DNA of 64,000 nt from Chthonomonadia bacterium (GTDB lineage Bacteria > Armatimonadota > HRBIN16), in contig JABUFA010000010.1 of the NCBI GenBank assembly GCA_013314755.1, positions 42,270 to 106,269 of the forward strand, given 5' to 3'. This document shows positions 36,388 through 44,932 of this stretch, in pieces. The position numbers were made by a program, and so were the translations under genes. The first letter of the stretch is position 1. Each line of letters starts with the position of its first letter. Under the pieces are notes generated by a model. That model was given only the letters and a program-made list of their open reading frames with translations. It did no database searches and had not been told where the DNA came from.

Positions 36388-37332
36388 ATGAGCGAGTTCC
36401 TGCCCGATGTGCTGGCTATAGTGGGTCCAACCGCCACCGGCAAGACCGACGTGGGCATGTTGCTGGCGCAGTGGTTGGATGGAGAGATTATCTCTGCGGA
36501 TTGCATGGCGGTGTATCAGGGGATGGATATCGGCACCGCCAAGCCTCCACCCGAACAGAGAGCGCACGTGCGCTTCCACCTGATAGATGTCTGTCGCCCG
36601 GATGAGCCTTTTAGCGTAGCAAGGTTCCAGCAGATGGCGCTCGAGGCGATAGAGCAGATTCGCGAGCGAGGGAGGTTGCCGCTGGTGGTAGGCGGCACAG
36701 GGCTGTATGTGAAAGCCCTGCTGGACGGATTCCAGATTCCCCCCACCGCGGCGAACGAGGCGCTGCGGCGCGAACTCTGGCAGGAGGTGAAGCGAAAGGG
36801 CAGTGCGTGCCTGCATGCACGTCTGCAGGAGGTAGACCCACAGTCGGCATCCCGAATCCACCCCAACGATGCGGTGCGCATCATCCGTGCGCTGGAGGTA
36901 TACTTTGTTACCGGTCAGCCCATCTCGCAGTGGCAGAGACGCCAGCCGCCCCCACAAATAGGCAGAGCGCGTCGGTTTGGCTTGACCATGCCGCGCGACC
37001 TGCTGTACCGCCGGATCAACGAACGGGTGGAAGCGATGATTGCCCGGGGCTGGCTGGACGAGGTGCGCCGGCTGATGGAAGCTGGCTACTCGCCCGACCT
37101 GCCGGCGATGCGCTCACTGGGCTACGCGGAGCTGGTACAGGTGGTTCAGGGCAGGATGACGCTCGCTGAGGCGATCCCGTTGATACAACGTGAAACACGG
37201 CGCTTCGCCAAGCGTCAATTAACATGGTTCCGCGCCGACAAACAGATTGAATGGATAGATGCTTCGCAGGGCGCCGAGCACGCGGCGCGGCAAATCATGG
37301 AGCGACTGCGAAGCGAACGAACACACACTTGA
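36388..37332 (+). CDS. miaA: tRNA dimethylallyltransferase
   Basis: Adds a dimethylallyl group to N6 of adenosine 37 of tRNAs reading codons that begin with U; cytoplasmic, 314 residues. The P-loop GPTATGKTD is near residue 13, [19 protein letters not shown] is the substrate-recognition loop, and [15 protein letters not shown] is intact. I place the start at ATG 36388 (GGAG 5 bases upstream); the longer frame lacks support. The next gene is hfq, the same order as in many bacteria, which supports both calls. Confidence 0.96.
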   Translation: MSEFLPDVLAIVGPTATGKTDVGMLLAQWLDGEIISADCMAVYQGMDIGTAKPPPEQRAHVRFHLIDVCRPDEPFSVARFQQMALEAIEQIRERGRLPLVVGGTGLYVKALLDGFQIPPTAANEALRRELWQEVKRKGSACLHARLQEVDPQSASRIHPNDAVRIIRALEVYFVTGQPISQWQRRQPPPQIGRARRFGLTMPRDLLYRRINERVEAMIARGWLDEVRRLMEAGYSPDLPAMRSLGYAELVQVVQGRMTLAEAIPLIQRETRRFAKRQLTWFRADKQIEWIDASQGAEHAARQIMERLRSERTHT

Positions 37333-37363
37333 TGGATTTTGGGATGGAGGGGAGCCTAAGACA

Positions 37364-37669
37364 ATGGCAAAGACTCAAATCAACTTGCAGGATGTTTTTT
37401 TGAACCAGGTGCGCAAGGAGAACATTGCCGTCACCATCTACCTGATTGGAGGCGTACAACTGCGCGGGTTGGTTCGCGGCTTCGATGCCTTCACGGTGCT
37501 GCTCGACAGTCCGGGCAAGCCCACCCAGCTGGTGTACAAACATGCGATTACCTCGGTAGTGCCTTCGCGACCGGTCTCTACCTATCGCCCGCCGGATGCC
37601 GCAGCGCGAGCGGTCAGCACGCCTGCCGAGGGTGCAGAAGCCAGCGAGACCCCTTCTGAAAACGCCTGA
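37364..37669 (+). CDS. hfq: RNA chaperone Hfq
   Basis: Ring-forming RNA chaperone that pairs small RNAs with messengers, 101 residues. The Sm fold is clear: [39 protein letters not shown] (Sm1) and [14 protein letters not shown] (Sm2), although the usual YKHAIST triplet reads YKHAITS. The last 30 residues are a disordered Ala/Ser/Glu tail. The start ATG 37364 is 32 bases after miaA and follows GGAGGGGA. Its presence implies Hfq-dependent small RNAs in this organism. Confidence 0.94.
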   Translation: MAKTQINLQDVFLNQVRKENIAVTIYLIGGVQLRGLVRGFDAFTVLLDSPGKPTQLVYKHAITSVVPSRPVSTYRPPDAAARAVSTPAEGAEASETPSENA

Positions 37670-37790
37670 GCACTCGCTGGATGTAACGCAAGCCCCATCA
37701 GCACAGATGTCCGCAGGGGATTGTTCCGCCTGGGCAGGCAGGCAATCTCCTGCGCGTGCAAACCAGACAGGAGGTTGATAAGAGCGTAAG

Positions 37791-38627
37791 GTGCAGTTCA
37801 CCAAAATGCATGGGATTGGCAACGACTTCGTGGTGCTGGATTGCCTGAAGTCGGAGATTGCCGAGGAGAGCCTGCCCGACCTGGCACGTCGCCTGTGTGA
37901 CCGCCGGTTCGGCATCGGCTCCGATGGGTTGATTCTGGTGTTGCCCTCACGGGTGGCGCACCTGCGGATGCGGATGTTCAACCCCGACGGTAGCGAGGCG
38001 GAGATGTGCGGAAACGGCATCCGCTGTTTCGCCAAATACGCCTACGACCGCAAACACGTCACCAGCACCCAGATGAACGTCGAAACACTGGCAGGAGTAA
38101 AACCGCTGAAGCTGAACGTTCAGGGCGGCAAGGTCACTTCCGTCGCGGTGGATATGGGTGTGCCGCGCCTCCAGCCGCAGGAGATACCCGTTCGCGTGGA
38201 AGGCGATAGCGTCATCGGCTATCCCCTGCGGGTGGCAGGTAAGAAGCTGGAGTTCACCGCCGTCTCCATGGGCAATCCCCATGCGGTCATCTTTCTGGAT
38301 AATGTCGCCGCGTTCCCTGTGGAGAAGGTCGGTCCCGAAATAGAGCACCATAAACTGTTCCCCAAGCGCACCAACGTGCAGTTTGTGCAGGTGGTGAACA
38401 CGCACGAAATCATCCTGCGCACCTGGGAGCGTGGAGCGGGCTTGACGCTCGCCTGCGGCACGGGAGCCTGTGCCTCGGTGGTGGCAGGTGCACTGAATAA
38501 ACTGACCAGCAGAGATGTGCTGGTACATCTGCCCGGCGGTGACCTGCAGGTGGAGTGGCTGGGCGACGGGCGCGTGTTGATGACGGGTCCAGCTACCGAA
38601 GTGTTCGTCGGAGAGATTGAAATCTAA
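37791..38627 (+). CDS. dapF: Diaminopimelate epimerase
   Basis: Converts LL- to meso-diaminopimelate for lysine and peptidoglycan; cytoplasmic, 278 residues. The opening TKMHGIGNDFVVLD is typical, and both active-site cysteines are present in EMCGNGIRCFAKYA and ACGTGACASVV. It starts with GTG 37791; an AGGAGG lies 18 bases upstream and a weaker TAAG closer. The next gene, dapL, makes its substrate, so this gene pair completes meso-DAP synthesis from tetrahydrodipicolinate. Confidence 0.96.
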   Translation: MQFTKMHGIGNDFVVLDCLKSEIAEESLPDLARRLCDRRFGIGSDGLILVLPSRVAHLRMRMFNPDGSEAEMCGNGIRCFAKYAYDRKHVTSTQMNVETLAGVKPLKLNVQGGKVTSVAVDMGVPRLQPQEIPVRVEGDSVIGYPLRVAGKKLEFTAVSMGNPHAVIFLDNVAAFPVEKVGPEIEHHKLFPKRTNVQFVQVVNTHEIILRTWERGAGLTLACGTGACASVVAGALNKLTSRDVLVHLPGGDLQVEWLGDGRVLMTGPATEVFVGEIEI

Positions 38628-38646
38628 GGCGAAGGAGGAGAGAGTT

Positions 38647-39819
38647 TTGCCAGCACGTGCATCGCGTTTAGATAAGACCCCGCCCTATCTTTTCGGTGAG
38701 ATTGCCAAGCTGAAGGCAAAGGCGCTGGCAGAAGGGCGCGACCTGATAGACTTCGGCATCGGCGACCCCGACCAGCCGACCCCACGCGACATTATTGACC
38801 ATCTCTACGAGGCGGCAAAGGACCCCGCCACCCACCGCTACGACGAAACGCCCTATGGCGAGCCGTTCTTCCTGCAGGCGGTGGCGGAGTGGTATCGTCG
38901 CCGATATGGAGTGTCGGTGGACCCGGACGGGGAGGTTCTACTGCTCATCGGTTCCAAAGAGGGACTGGCTCACCTCGCCTGGGCATACATCGATCCGGGA
39001 GACATCGCCCTCGTGCCCGACCCGGCGTACACGGTGTATGCGATTAACACGCGCATGGCAGGCGGCGAGACCTTCACCATGCCCCTCAAGCGCGAAAACG
39101 GCTTCCTGCCAGACCTTTCGGCTGTCCCTTCGGATGTTGCCAGACGTGCCAAACTGCTGTTCCTGAACTATCCAAACAACCCCACCGGCGCGGTCGCCAC
39201 GTGCGAGTTCTACCAGGAGGCGGTGCAGTTTGCGCGGGAGTACGACATCCTCCTGGTCAACGACGCGGCGTATTCGGAGGTGGTGTACGACGGCTACCGC
39301 CATCCCAGCCTCCTGCAGATGGAGGGCGCGAAAGATGTGGCGATAGAGTTCAATTCGCTGTCCAAGATGTTCAACATGACGGGCTGGCGTATCGGCTTTG
39401 CGGCGGGCAACCGCGACGCCATCGCCAACCTGAACAAGATGAAATCGTACGTGGACAGCAAGCAGTTCGCTGCCATCTCGCGCGCCGGGGCATACGCCCT
39501 GCTGTACGCCGACAATACACCGACCCTGAATCTTTACCAGAAGCGTCGCGATATTCTGGTGGAAGGACTGCAGGCAATCGGCTGGGACGTGCAAAAGCCC
39601 AAAGCCACCTTTTACGTGTGGGTTCCCACGCCCGGCGGGATGTCGTCCATTGAGTTCGCCAAGCAATTGCTGGAGCGGGCGGGCATTCTGGCGATACCGG
39701 GCATCGGCTACGGCGAGCATGGCGAGGGGTACGTGCGCTTCTCCATCACCGTCAGCGGCGACCACCACGGCGAGCGGGTAGAAGAAGCGGTACGCCGCAT
39801 CCGCGAACAGTTCGGATAG
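38647..39819 (+). CDS. dapL: LL-diaminopimelate aminotransferase
   Basis: PLP enzyme that converts tetrahydrodipicolinate to LL-DAP in one step, bypassing the succinylase and acetylase routes; 390 residues. The TTG at 38647 is 6 bases from a perfect AAGGAGGAG site and is a better start than the TTG at 38617. The fold-type-I features are clear: FGIGDPDQPTP, NYPNNPTGA and SLSKMFNMTGWRIGFAAGN with the PLP lysine. Substrate call rests on similarity to DapL-type aminotransferases and the adjacent dapF; a broader aminotransferase role is the alternative. Confidence 0.9.
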   Translation: MPARASRLDKTPPYLFGEIAKLKAKALAEGRDLIDFGIGDPDQPTPRDIIDHLYEAAKDPATHRYDETPYGEPFFLQAVAEWYRRRYGVSVDPDGEVLLLIGSKEGLAHLAWAYIDPGDIALVPDPAYTVYAINTRMAGGETFTMPLKRENGFLPDLSAVPSDVARRAKLLFLNYPNNPTGAVATCEFYQEAVQFAREYDILLVNDAAYSEVVYDGYRHPSLLQMEGAKDVAIEFNSLSKMFNMTGWRIGFAAGNRDAIANLNKMKSYVDSKQFAAISRAGAYALLYADNTPTLNLYQKRRDILVEGLQAIGWDVQKPKATFYVWVPTPGGMSSIEFAKQLLERAGILAIPGIGYGEHGEGYVRFSITVSGDHHGERVEEAVRRIREQFG

Positions 39820-39832
39820 TTGACACTGTTTG

Positions 39833-40204
39833 AACCTAACCCCCAGCCCCTTCCCTGCGAGGGAAGGGGCGCATCGCCTCTCCCCGCGTCGGGGAGAGGT
39901 TGGGAGAGGGGTTTGAACATCGCAACCTAACCCCTAATGACACCCGCGAGAGGGCAGGGGAGCCAGATTCCTCCCCGCCTGCGGGGAGGTTAGGAGGGGC
40001 TGTGTTTGGAGTTGCCAGCCCCCCTGTCGTCCCCCCGCAAACAGGGGGACATTCCCTCTCCTTGTGGGAGAGGGTCAGGGTGAGGGCTTCTTTCGGCATC
40101 ACCTCTCCCCGCGTCGGGGAGAGGTCGGGAGAGGGGGGTACAACGAGGCTCCCGCCGAGCCGTCTCTCCCCTCGCCTCATGGGAGAGGGGACGGGGGTGA
40201 GGGC
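39833..40204. repeat. Palindromic repeat mosaic, copy 3
   Basis: Modules in order: G (AACCTAACCCCCAGCCCCTT, hairpin CCCCTTCCC-N5-GGGAAGGGG, 39833-39869), B (39877-39899), C (39970-39989), F (CCCCC-N9-GGGGG, about 40031-40049), E (40054-40087), B (40102-40124), inverted A (40145-40161) and a variant of E (40166-40204). Lies between two genes on the same strand, so these elements are not confined to transcript ends. Confidence 0.85.
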
Positions 40205-40278
40205 TTATAGGGGGCTTTTCCGCTTCGCGAGAGGAATACCTCTTCACTTCGCGTCTTCTCTCCTCCCAAGATTTCCTG

Positions 40279-40284
40279 TAAAAT
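40279..40284 (+). promoter_or_regulatory. -10 box immediately before the antiporter gene
   Basis: TAAAAT lies only 6 bases before the ATG at 40291 and would start the transcript at or next to the start codon. No ribosome site precedes the ATG. This is consistent with a leaderless messenger; no good -35 box is seen. Confidence 0.4.
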
Positions 40285-40290
40285 GAAAGC

Positions 40291-41952
40291 ATGGCAACAC
40301 TCGCTCACCCGCTTTTTCTGGCTATCAGCGCCACCATTGTCGCCGCACTGCTGGGCGGGGCAGTGGCGCACCGTCTGCGCCTGCCGGTCATCATCGGCTA
40401 TATCAGCGCAGGGGTTCTGCTGGGAGCCCTGAATCCCGTTCTGCGTATAGACACCGCCACCGTGCATACCATTTCCGAGTTCGGCGTGGCGTTGATGATG
40501 TTTGTGGTGGGGGTGGAGCTCTCTCTGCGTGACCTGCTTCGTTCTGGGGTGAGGCTGGTGATGGCAGGCACGGCGCAAATCGGGCTTTCCATCCTGCTGG
40601 GCTATGGGTTGATGAGTCTGCTGGGATGGGGCTGGTTCCCCGCGCTGATTGCCGGCTGTGTGGTGGCAATGAGCAGTACCGTGGTGATGATACGCCTGTA
40701 TGAACGACAGGGCGACGTGGGCAGCACCGCCTCCGTGCTGGCAATGGGTATTGCCATTACCCAGGACCTCGCGCTGGTGGTGCTAGTGGGGATGCTTCCG
40801 GTGCTGGCAGATTTCACCCCCGAACGAATCTCCGCGCTGGGCGGCACATTGCTTCGCTCGGTGCTGGTGCTGGTAGCGACCGGTGTGCTGGCGACACGGC
40901 TTATCCCTGCCCTGTTGCGCTATGCCGTTCAATGGAACTCGCGCGAACTGTTCCTGCTGATGGCAATCAGTCTCTGTTTCGGCACCGCTCTGGGCACGCA
41001 CGCGATGGGTTTTTCTATGGCACTGGGCGCGTTTCTCACCGGCTTAATCATCGGCGAGTCCGAGTACAGCCAGCAGATTATCGCCGAGGTCGTGCCCATT
41101 CGCGATGTGTTCGCCATCTTCTTCTTTGTGTCGCTGGGCATGTTAGTGGAGCCCTCGGCGCTGGCGTCGCAATGGGTTCAGGTGCTTCTGTTACTGGTGC
41201 TGATTGTGCTGGGCAAGGCACTGCTCATCGCCGGGTTGATTCGGTTCATCGGCTTTCCGGTGCGCATTGCGGTCACGGTGGGGCTGTCGCTGGCGCAGAT
41301 TGGCGAGTTCTCGTTCGTGATTGCCGAAATGGCTCGCGCGAAGGGCTGGTACAGCATGGAGCAGTACAACACCATCCTGCTGGCGTCGGTGATTTCTCTG
41401 CTCCTGTCGCCCCTGCTGTTTGCGCTCTCTCCAGCTATCTCTCGCGTGGCGATGCGTTTCGTTCGGGGCGAGCGGTTCCGCGAACTGCGCGAAGAGGTTC
41501 AGGTGCACCGCAGTGTGATGCGCGACCACGTGATCCTGTGCGGCTTTGGCAGGGTGGGTAGCCGGGTGGCACAGCACCTGCTGGGGCGCAAAGTGCCCGT
41601 GGTGGTAATTGACCTGAACCCCGAAAGCATTATCCGCGCACGTCACCTGGGCATTCCTACCATCTACGGCGACGCAGAGGCGCGAGAGGTTCTGCATCTG
41701 GCAAACCCGCATACCGCCACCATCGCCATCCTCACCATGCCCGAAAGCAGCAGCGCCATGGTGACCGCACGGCGGTTGAAAGAGATTAATCCCCATCTGA
41801 CCGTGCTGGCACGCACGCATGACGAGCACAAAATCGCCGACCTCAAACGCTGTGGGGTAGACTACGTGGTGTTCGCCGAGGAAGAGACCGCGCATGTCAT
41901 CGTAAGGCTGGCGCTGGGTTCGGTAGTGCGTAAGGGCGAGTGGGAAGGTTAA
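40291..41952 (+). CDS. CPA2-family cation/proton antiporter with RCK domain (KefB-like)
   Basis: 553-residue inner-membrane K+ or Na+/H+ antiporter-type protein. Residues about 1-385 are the 12- to 13-helix exchanger (HRLRLPVIIGYISAGVLLG near the N-terminus). The TrkA-N/RCK domain at about 410-530 has the nucleotide-binding glycines HVILCGFGRVGSRVAQHLL and the acidic residue after strand 2 (VVVIDLNPE), so it is likely gated by NAD(H) or a similar ligand. No RCK-C domain follows. The ion cannot be told from sequence. Confidence 0.88.
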   Translation: MATLAHPLFLAISATIVAALLGGAVAHRLRLPVIIGYISAGVLLGALNPVLRIDTATVHTISEFGVALMMFVVGVELSLRDLLRSGVRLVMAGTAQIGLSILLGYGLMSLLGWGWFPALIAGCVVAMSSTVVMIRLYERQGDVGSTASVLAMGIAITQDLALVVLVGMLPVLADFTPERISALGGTLLRSVLVLVATGVLATRLIPALLRYAVQWNSRELFLLMAISLCFGTALGTHAMGFSMALGAFLTGLIIGESEYSQQIIAEVVPIRDVFAIFFFVSLGMLVEPSALASQWVQVLLLLVLIVLGKALLIAGLIRFIGFPVRIAVTVGLSLAQIGEFSFVIAEMARAKGWYSMEQYNTILLASVISLLLSPLLFALSPAISRVAMRFVRGERFRELREEVQVHRSVMRDHVILCGFGRVGSRVAQHLLGRKVPVVVIDLNPESIIRARHLGIPTIYGDAEAREVLHLANPHTATIAILTMPESSSAMVTARRLKEINPHLTVLARTHDEHKIADLKRCGVDYVVFAEEETAHVIVRLALGSVVRKGEWEG

Positions 41953-42028
41953 AGCGCAGGTAGGAAAAACCGTCCCCAGTCGCCAAACTCCATCACAGAG
42001 ACACTATCCGCAAAGGAGGCTGAGCACA

Positions 42029-43111
42029 ATGCCCGCCCTTTTTGGAAGGAACATCAGCGTCGGTGAGTTATTGCAGAAGGTCGGTGACATCTCACAGGTC
42101 GCCCGGGTGAAGCCGGTTCGCCTGATAGAGGGTGTAGAGGACGGAGTGCTGGGTTTTGACTTCATGACCGGGAGCGGTTTGACCTTCAGCGTGCTGGCAA
42201 GCCGGGGGATGGACATCTCCGCCGCCCATTACAGAGGCAAGCCGCTGGCGTGGCGCTCTGCCACCGGCGACGCCCATCCCTACACCTACGAGCCGGAGAA
42301 GTTCGGCTGGTTGAGGGGGTTCTACGGTGGGCTGGTGACCACCTGCGGCTACAGCACGATGGGCTTCCCCAGCGAGGATGACGGACAGCAGCTGGGCTTG
42401 CACGGACGCGCCTCCTACACGCCCGCCTACCACCTTTCATGGGGTGGCGAATGGCACGGTGAAGATTACGTGCTGTTCGCGCAGGGCAAACTGCGTGAGG
42501 CGATTGTGTTCGGCGAGAACCTTGAGCTGACCCGGCGCATTGAAACGCAGCTGGGGGCAACGTGGCTTCGCATCCATGATGTGGTGAAAAACCTGGGCTA
42601 CAAGCGCACGCCGCACATGATTCTGTACCACATCAACCTGGGATTTCCTGTTGTGGACGAGGGGGCGGAGGTGGTTCTGCCCAGCAAGGAGGTGACCCCA
42701 CGCACGGAGATAGCCGCGAAGGATATCGATATCTGGAACCGGCTGATTGCGCCCACGCCCGGATTTTTCGAGCAGGTGTATTTCCACACCATGGGCGCGA
42801 AGGGGGATGGCACGGTGCTCTGCGGCATCGTCAATCGCGCCTGCGAGGGAGGCTACGGCGTGTATGTGCGCTACAACCGCAACCATCTGCCCTACTTCAC
42901 CCAGTGGAAGATGATGGGACAGGGCGAATATGTGGTCGGTCTGGAGCCGGGCAATGCGCTGGTGCAGGGACGTGTGGAAGAGCGCGCTGCTGGGCGCCTG
43001 CAGTACCTGGAGCCTGGCGAAACGCGGGAGTATACGGTGGAAATCGGCGTACTGGACGGCGCCGAAGCAATCGCCCGCTTTGAGGAGGAGGTGAAGGAAT
43101 GCGCCATGTGA
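42029..43111 (+). CDS. DUF4432 aldose-1-epimerase-like protein
   Basis: 360-residue protein of the galactose-mutarotase-like beta-sandwich superfamily, DUF4432 branch. Typical features are VLASRGMDISAAHYRG, the GGLVTTCGYSTMG region and LGLHGRASYTPAYHL, with histidines in the places used by sugar mutarotases. Some relatives interconvert anomers or epimers of rare sugars. Its 3' end overlaps the GH29 gene by 13 bases, so it probably handles the sugar released by that enzyme. A clear AAGGAGG site precedes ATG 42029. Confidence 0.8.
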   Translation: MPALFGRNISVGELLQKVGDISQVARVKPVRLIEGVEDGVLGFDFMTGSGLTFSVLASRGMDISAAHYRGKPLAWRSATGDAHPYTYEPEKFGWLRGFYGGLVTTCGYSTMGFPSEDDGQQLGLHGRASYTPAYHLSWGGEWHGEDYVLFAQGKLREAIVFGENLELTRRIETQLGATWLRIHDVVKNLGYKRTPHMILYHINLGFPVVDEGAEVVLPSKEVTPRTEIAAKDIDIWNRLIAPTPGFFEQVYFHTMGAKGDGTVLCGIVNRACEGGYGVYVRYNRNHLPYFTQWKMMGQGEYVVGLEPGNALVQGRVEERAAGRLQYLEPGETREYTVEIGVLDGAEAIARFEEEVKECAM

Positions 43112-44859
43112 TGTTCTGTCTGTGCTTCACTCTGTGCTTGCTGGGGCAGGTGCTGGCTCAGCCGCAGGGCGAGACGCCTGAGCAATTCGCGAAGCGTACC
43201 CGCTGGTGGCGTGAGGCGAAGTTCGGCATGTTCATCCACTGGGGAATCTACGCCGTGCCCGCCGACGCCACCGACCTGCAGGGGCGCAAAACCATCGCCG
43301 AATGGTATCTGAGCAACAAGCAGATGCAGGTGCGCGATTACGAAAAGTTCGCCCAGCAGTTCAACCCGGTGCAGTTCAACGCCCGTGAGTGGGTGCGCAT
43401 GGCAAAGGAGGCGGGCATGAAGTACATCGTGATTACCAGCAAACATCACGATGGCTTCTGCATGTTTGATACCAAACTGACCGACTATAACATCGTCAAA
43501 GCCACACCCTTCGGGCGCGACCCGATGAAAGAGCTTGCTGAAGAGTGCAAGAGACAGGGCATCCGACTGTGCTTCTACTACTCCATCATGGACTGGCATC
43601 ACCCGGACTATCTGCCTCGCCGCCCCTGGGAACGCAATGTGCGCCCCGCCGAAGGCGCCGACCTGAACCGCTATATCGATTTCATGAAGGGGCAGCTGCG
43701 CGAACTGCTGACCAACTACGGACCGATTGGCGTGCTGTGGTTTGATGGGGGCTGGGAGCATAACGCCCAGGCGTTGCGCTCCGCCGAAGTGAACGCCTTC
43801 ATCCGTCAGCTTCAGCCTTCCATCCTGATTAACGACCGCAATCACCTGCCAGAAGACTTCTCCACCCCAGAACAGACCATCCCCGCAGGCGCATTGCCGG
43901 GCGGACGCCTGTGGGAAACCTGTATGACCATCAACGACACCTGGGGCTATGCCAAAAACGACACCAACTGGAAATCGGCGGAGGACCTGATACGCAAACT
44001 GTGCGACATCGCACACAAGGGGGGAAACTTCCTGCTGAACGTCGGTCCCACCGCCGAGGGCACGTTCCCCGAGCCGATTGTGGAACGCCTCCAGCGTATC
44101 GGGCAGTGGATGGAGGTCAACGGCAGGAGCATCTACGGCACCACCCAGAGCCCCTTCCGCACCCTTTCGTTCAATGGACGCTGTACGCAGAAGGGCAACA
44201 CCCTCTATCTGCACGTCTTCGAGTGGGGCGAGGGCGACCTGCGGCTCGAGGGGCTGGAGACCAAAGTTTTGAGCGCACGCGCCCTGCTTGGCAACGAACC
44301 GCTGAAGGTGCGCACCGAGCGCGTGGAAGGCGACGAGGGCTATACCGTGGTGTACATCTCCAAACCGAAACGCCTGGACCCCGCCGCCACGGTGGTTGAA
44401 CTGAAGCTGGCTGGCGCGCCGGTCGTAAAGCGGGTGACGACAGTGGTTAAACCCGACGCCCGTGGTGTGCTGGTCTGCCACGCGCGTGACGCCGAAGTGC
44501 AGGGTCAAACCGCACGCTACGAACAGGGCGATGGCAAGGACAATATCGGCTTCTGGACCGTGCCCACCGATTACGTGACGTGGAACGTCAGCGTACCCCA
44601 GGTCGGTTTCTACAGGGTGACCGTCACCTATGCCTGTCCTCCTGAAAACGCGGGGAGCCGTTTCAGCGTGGGCATCGAGGGCGGACGAAGAGTAGAAGGC
44701 ACGGTGGAGCCGACCGGCTCGTGGACGGCTTTTCGCGACTTCACGCTGGGCGAGCTGTTTCTGCGTGCAGGCAGGCATACCCTGTCGATACGGGTCACCC
44801 AGATGCCCCGTGGGGCGGTGATGAACCTGCAAAAGGTGGTGCTGGAACCTGCGAAATAG
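43099..44859 (+). CDS. Secreted GH29 alpha-L-fucosidase
   Basis: 586-residue exported glycosidase that releases alpha-L-fucose. A signal peptide (1-20, ending VLAQ) is followed by the GH29 barrel: KFGMFIHWGIYAVPA, ITSKHHDGFCMFDT, and the nucleophile aspartate in GVLWFDGGWE near residue 214-223. The general acid cannot be placed from sequence. A beta-sandwich domain follows at about 350-440, and the last 120 residues (VGFYRVTVTYACPPENAG onward) resemble a carbohydrate-binding module. Sits between the DUF4432 gene and a GH38 gene; together they suit a fucose- and mannose-containing glycan. Confidence 0.9.
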   Translation: MRHVMFCLCFTLCLLGQVLAQPQGETPEQFAKRTRWWREAKFGMFIHWGIYAVPADATDLQGRKTIAEWYLSNKQMQVRDYEKFAQQFNPVQFNAREWVRMAKEAGMKYIVITSKHHDGFCMFDTKLTDYNIVKATPFGRDPMKELAEECKRQGIRLCFYYSIMDWHHPDYLPRRPWERNVRPAEGADLNRYIDFMKGQLRELLTNYGPIGVLWFDGGWEHNAQALRSAEVNAFIRQLQPSILINDRNHLPEDFSTPEQTIPAGALPGGRLWETCMTINDTWGYAKNDTNWKSAEDLIRKLCDIAHKGGNFLLNVGPTAEGTFPEPIVERLQRIGQWMEVNGRSIYGTTQSPFRTLSFNGRCTQKGNTLYLHVFEWGEGDLRLEGLETKVLSARALLGNEPLKVRTERVEGDEGYTVVYISKPKRLDPAATVVELKLAGAPVVKRVTTVVKPDARGVLVCHARDAEVQGQTARYEQGDGKDNIGFWTVPTDYVTWNVSVPQVGFYRVTVTYACPPENAGSRFSVGIEGGRRVEGTVEPTGSWTAFRDFTLGELFLRAGRHTLSIRVTQMPRGAVMNLQKVVLEPAK

Positions 44860-44932
44860 CGGATGTGGGGCAGGGTATCCTGCCCCCGGCGTCCAAATGG
44901 ATACACCAGCGTTGACACGAAAGGGGATGGCG

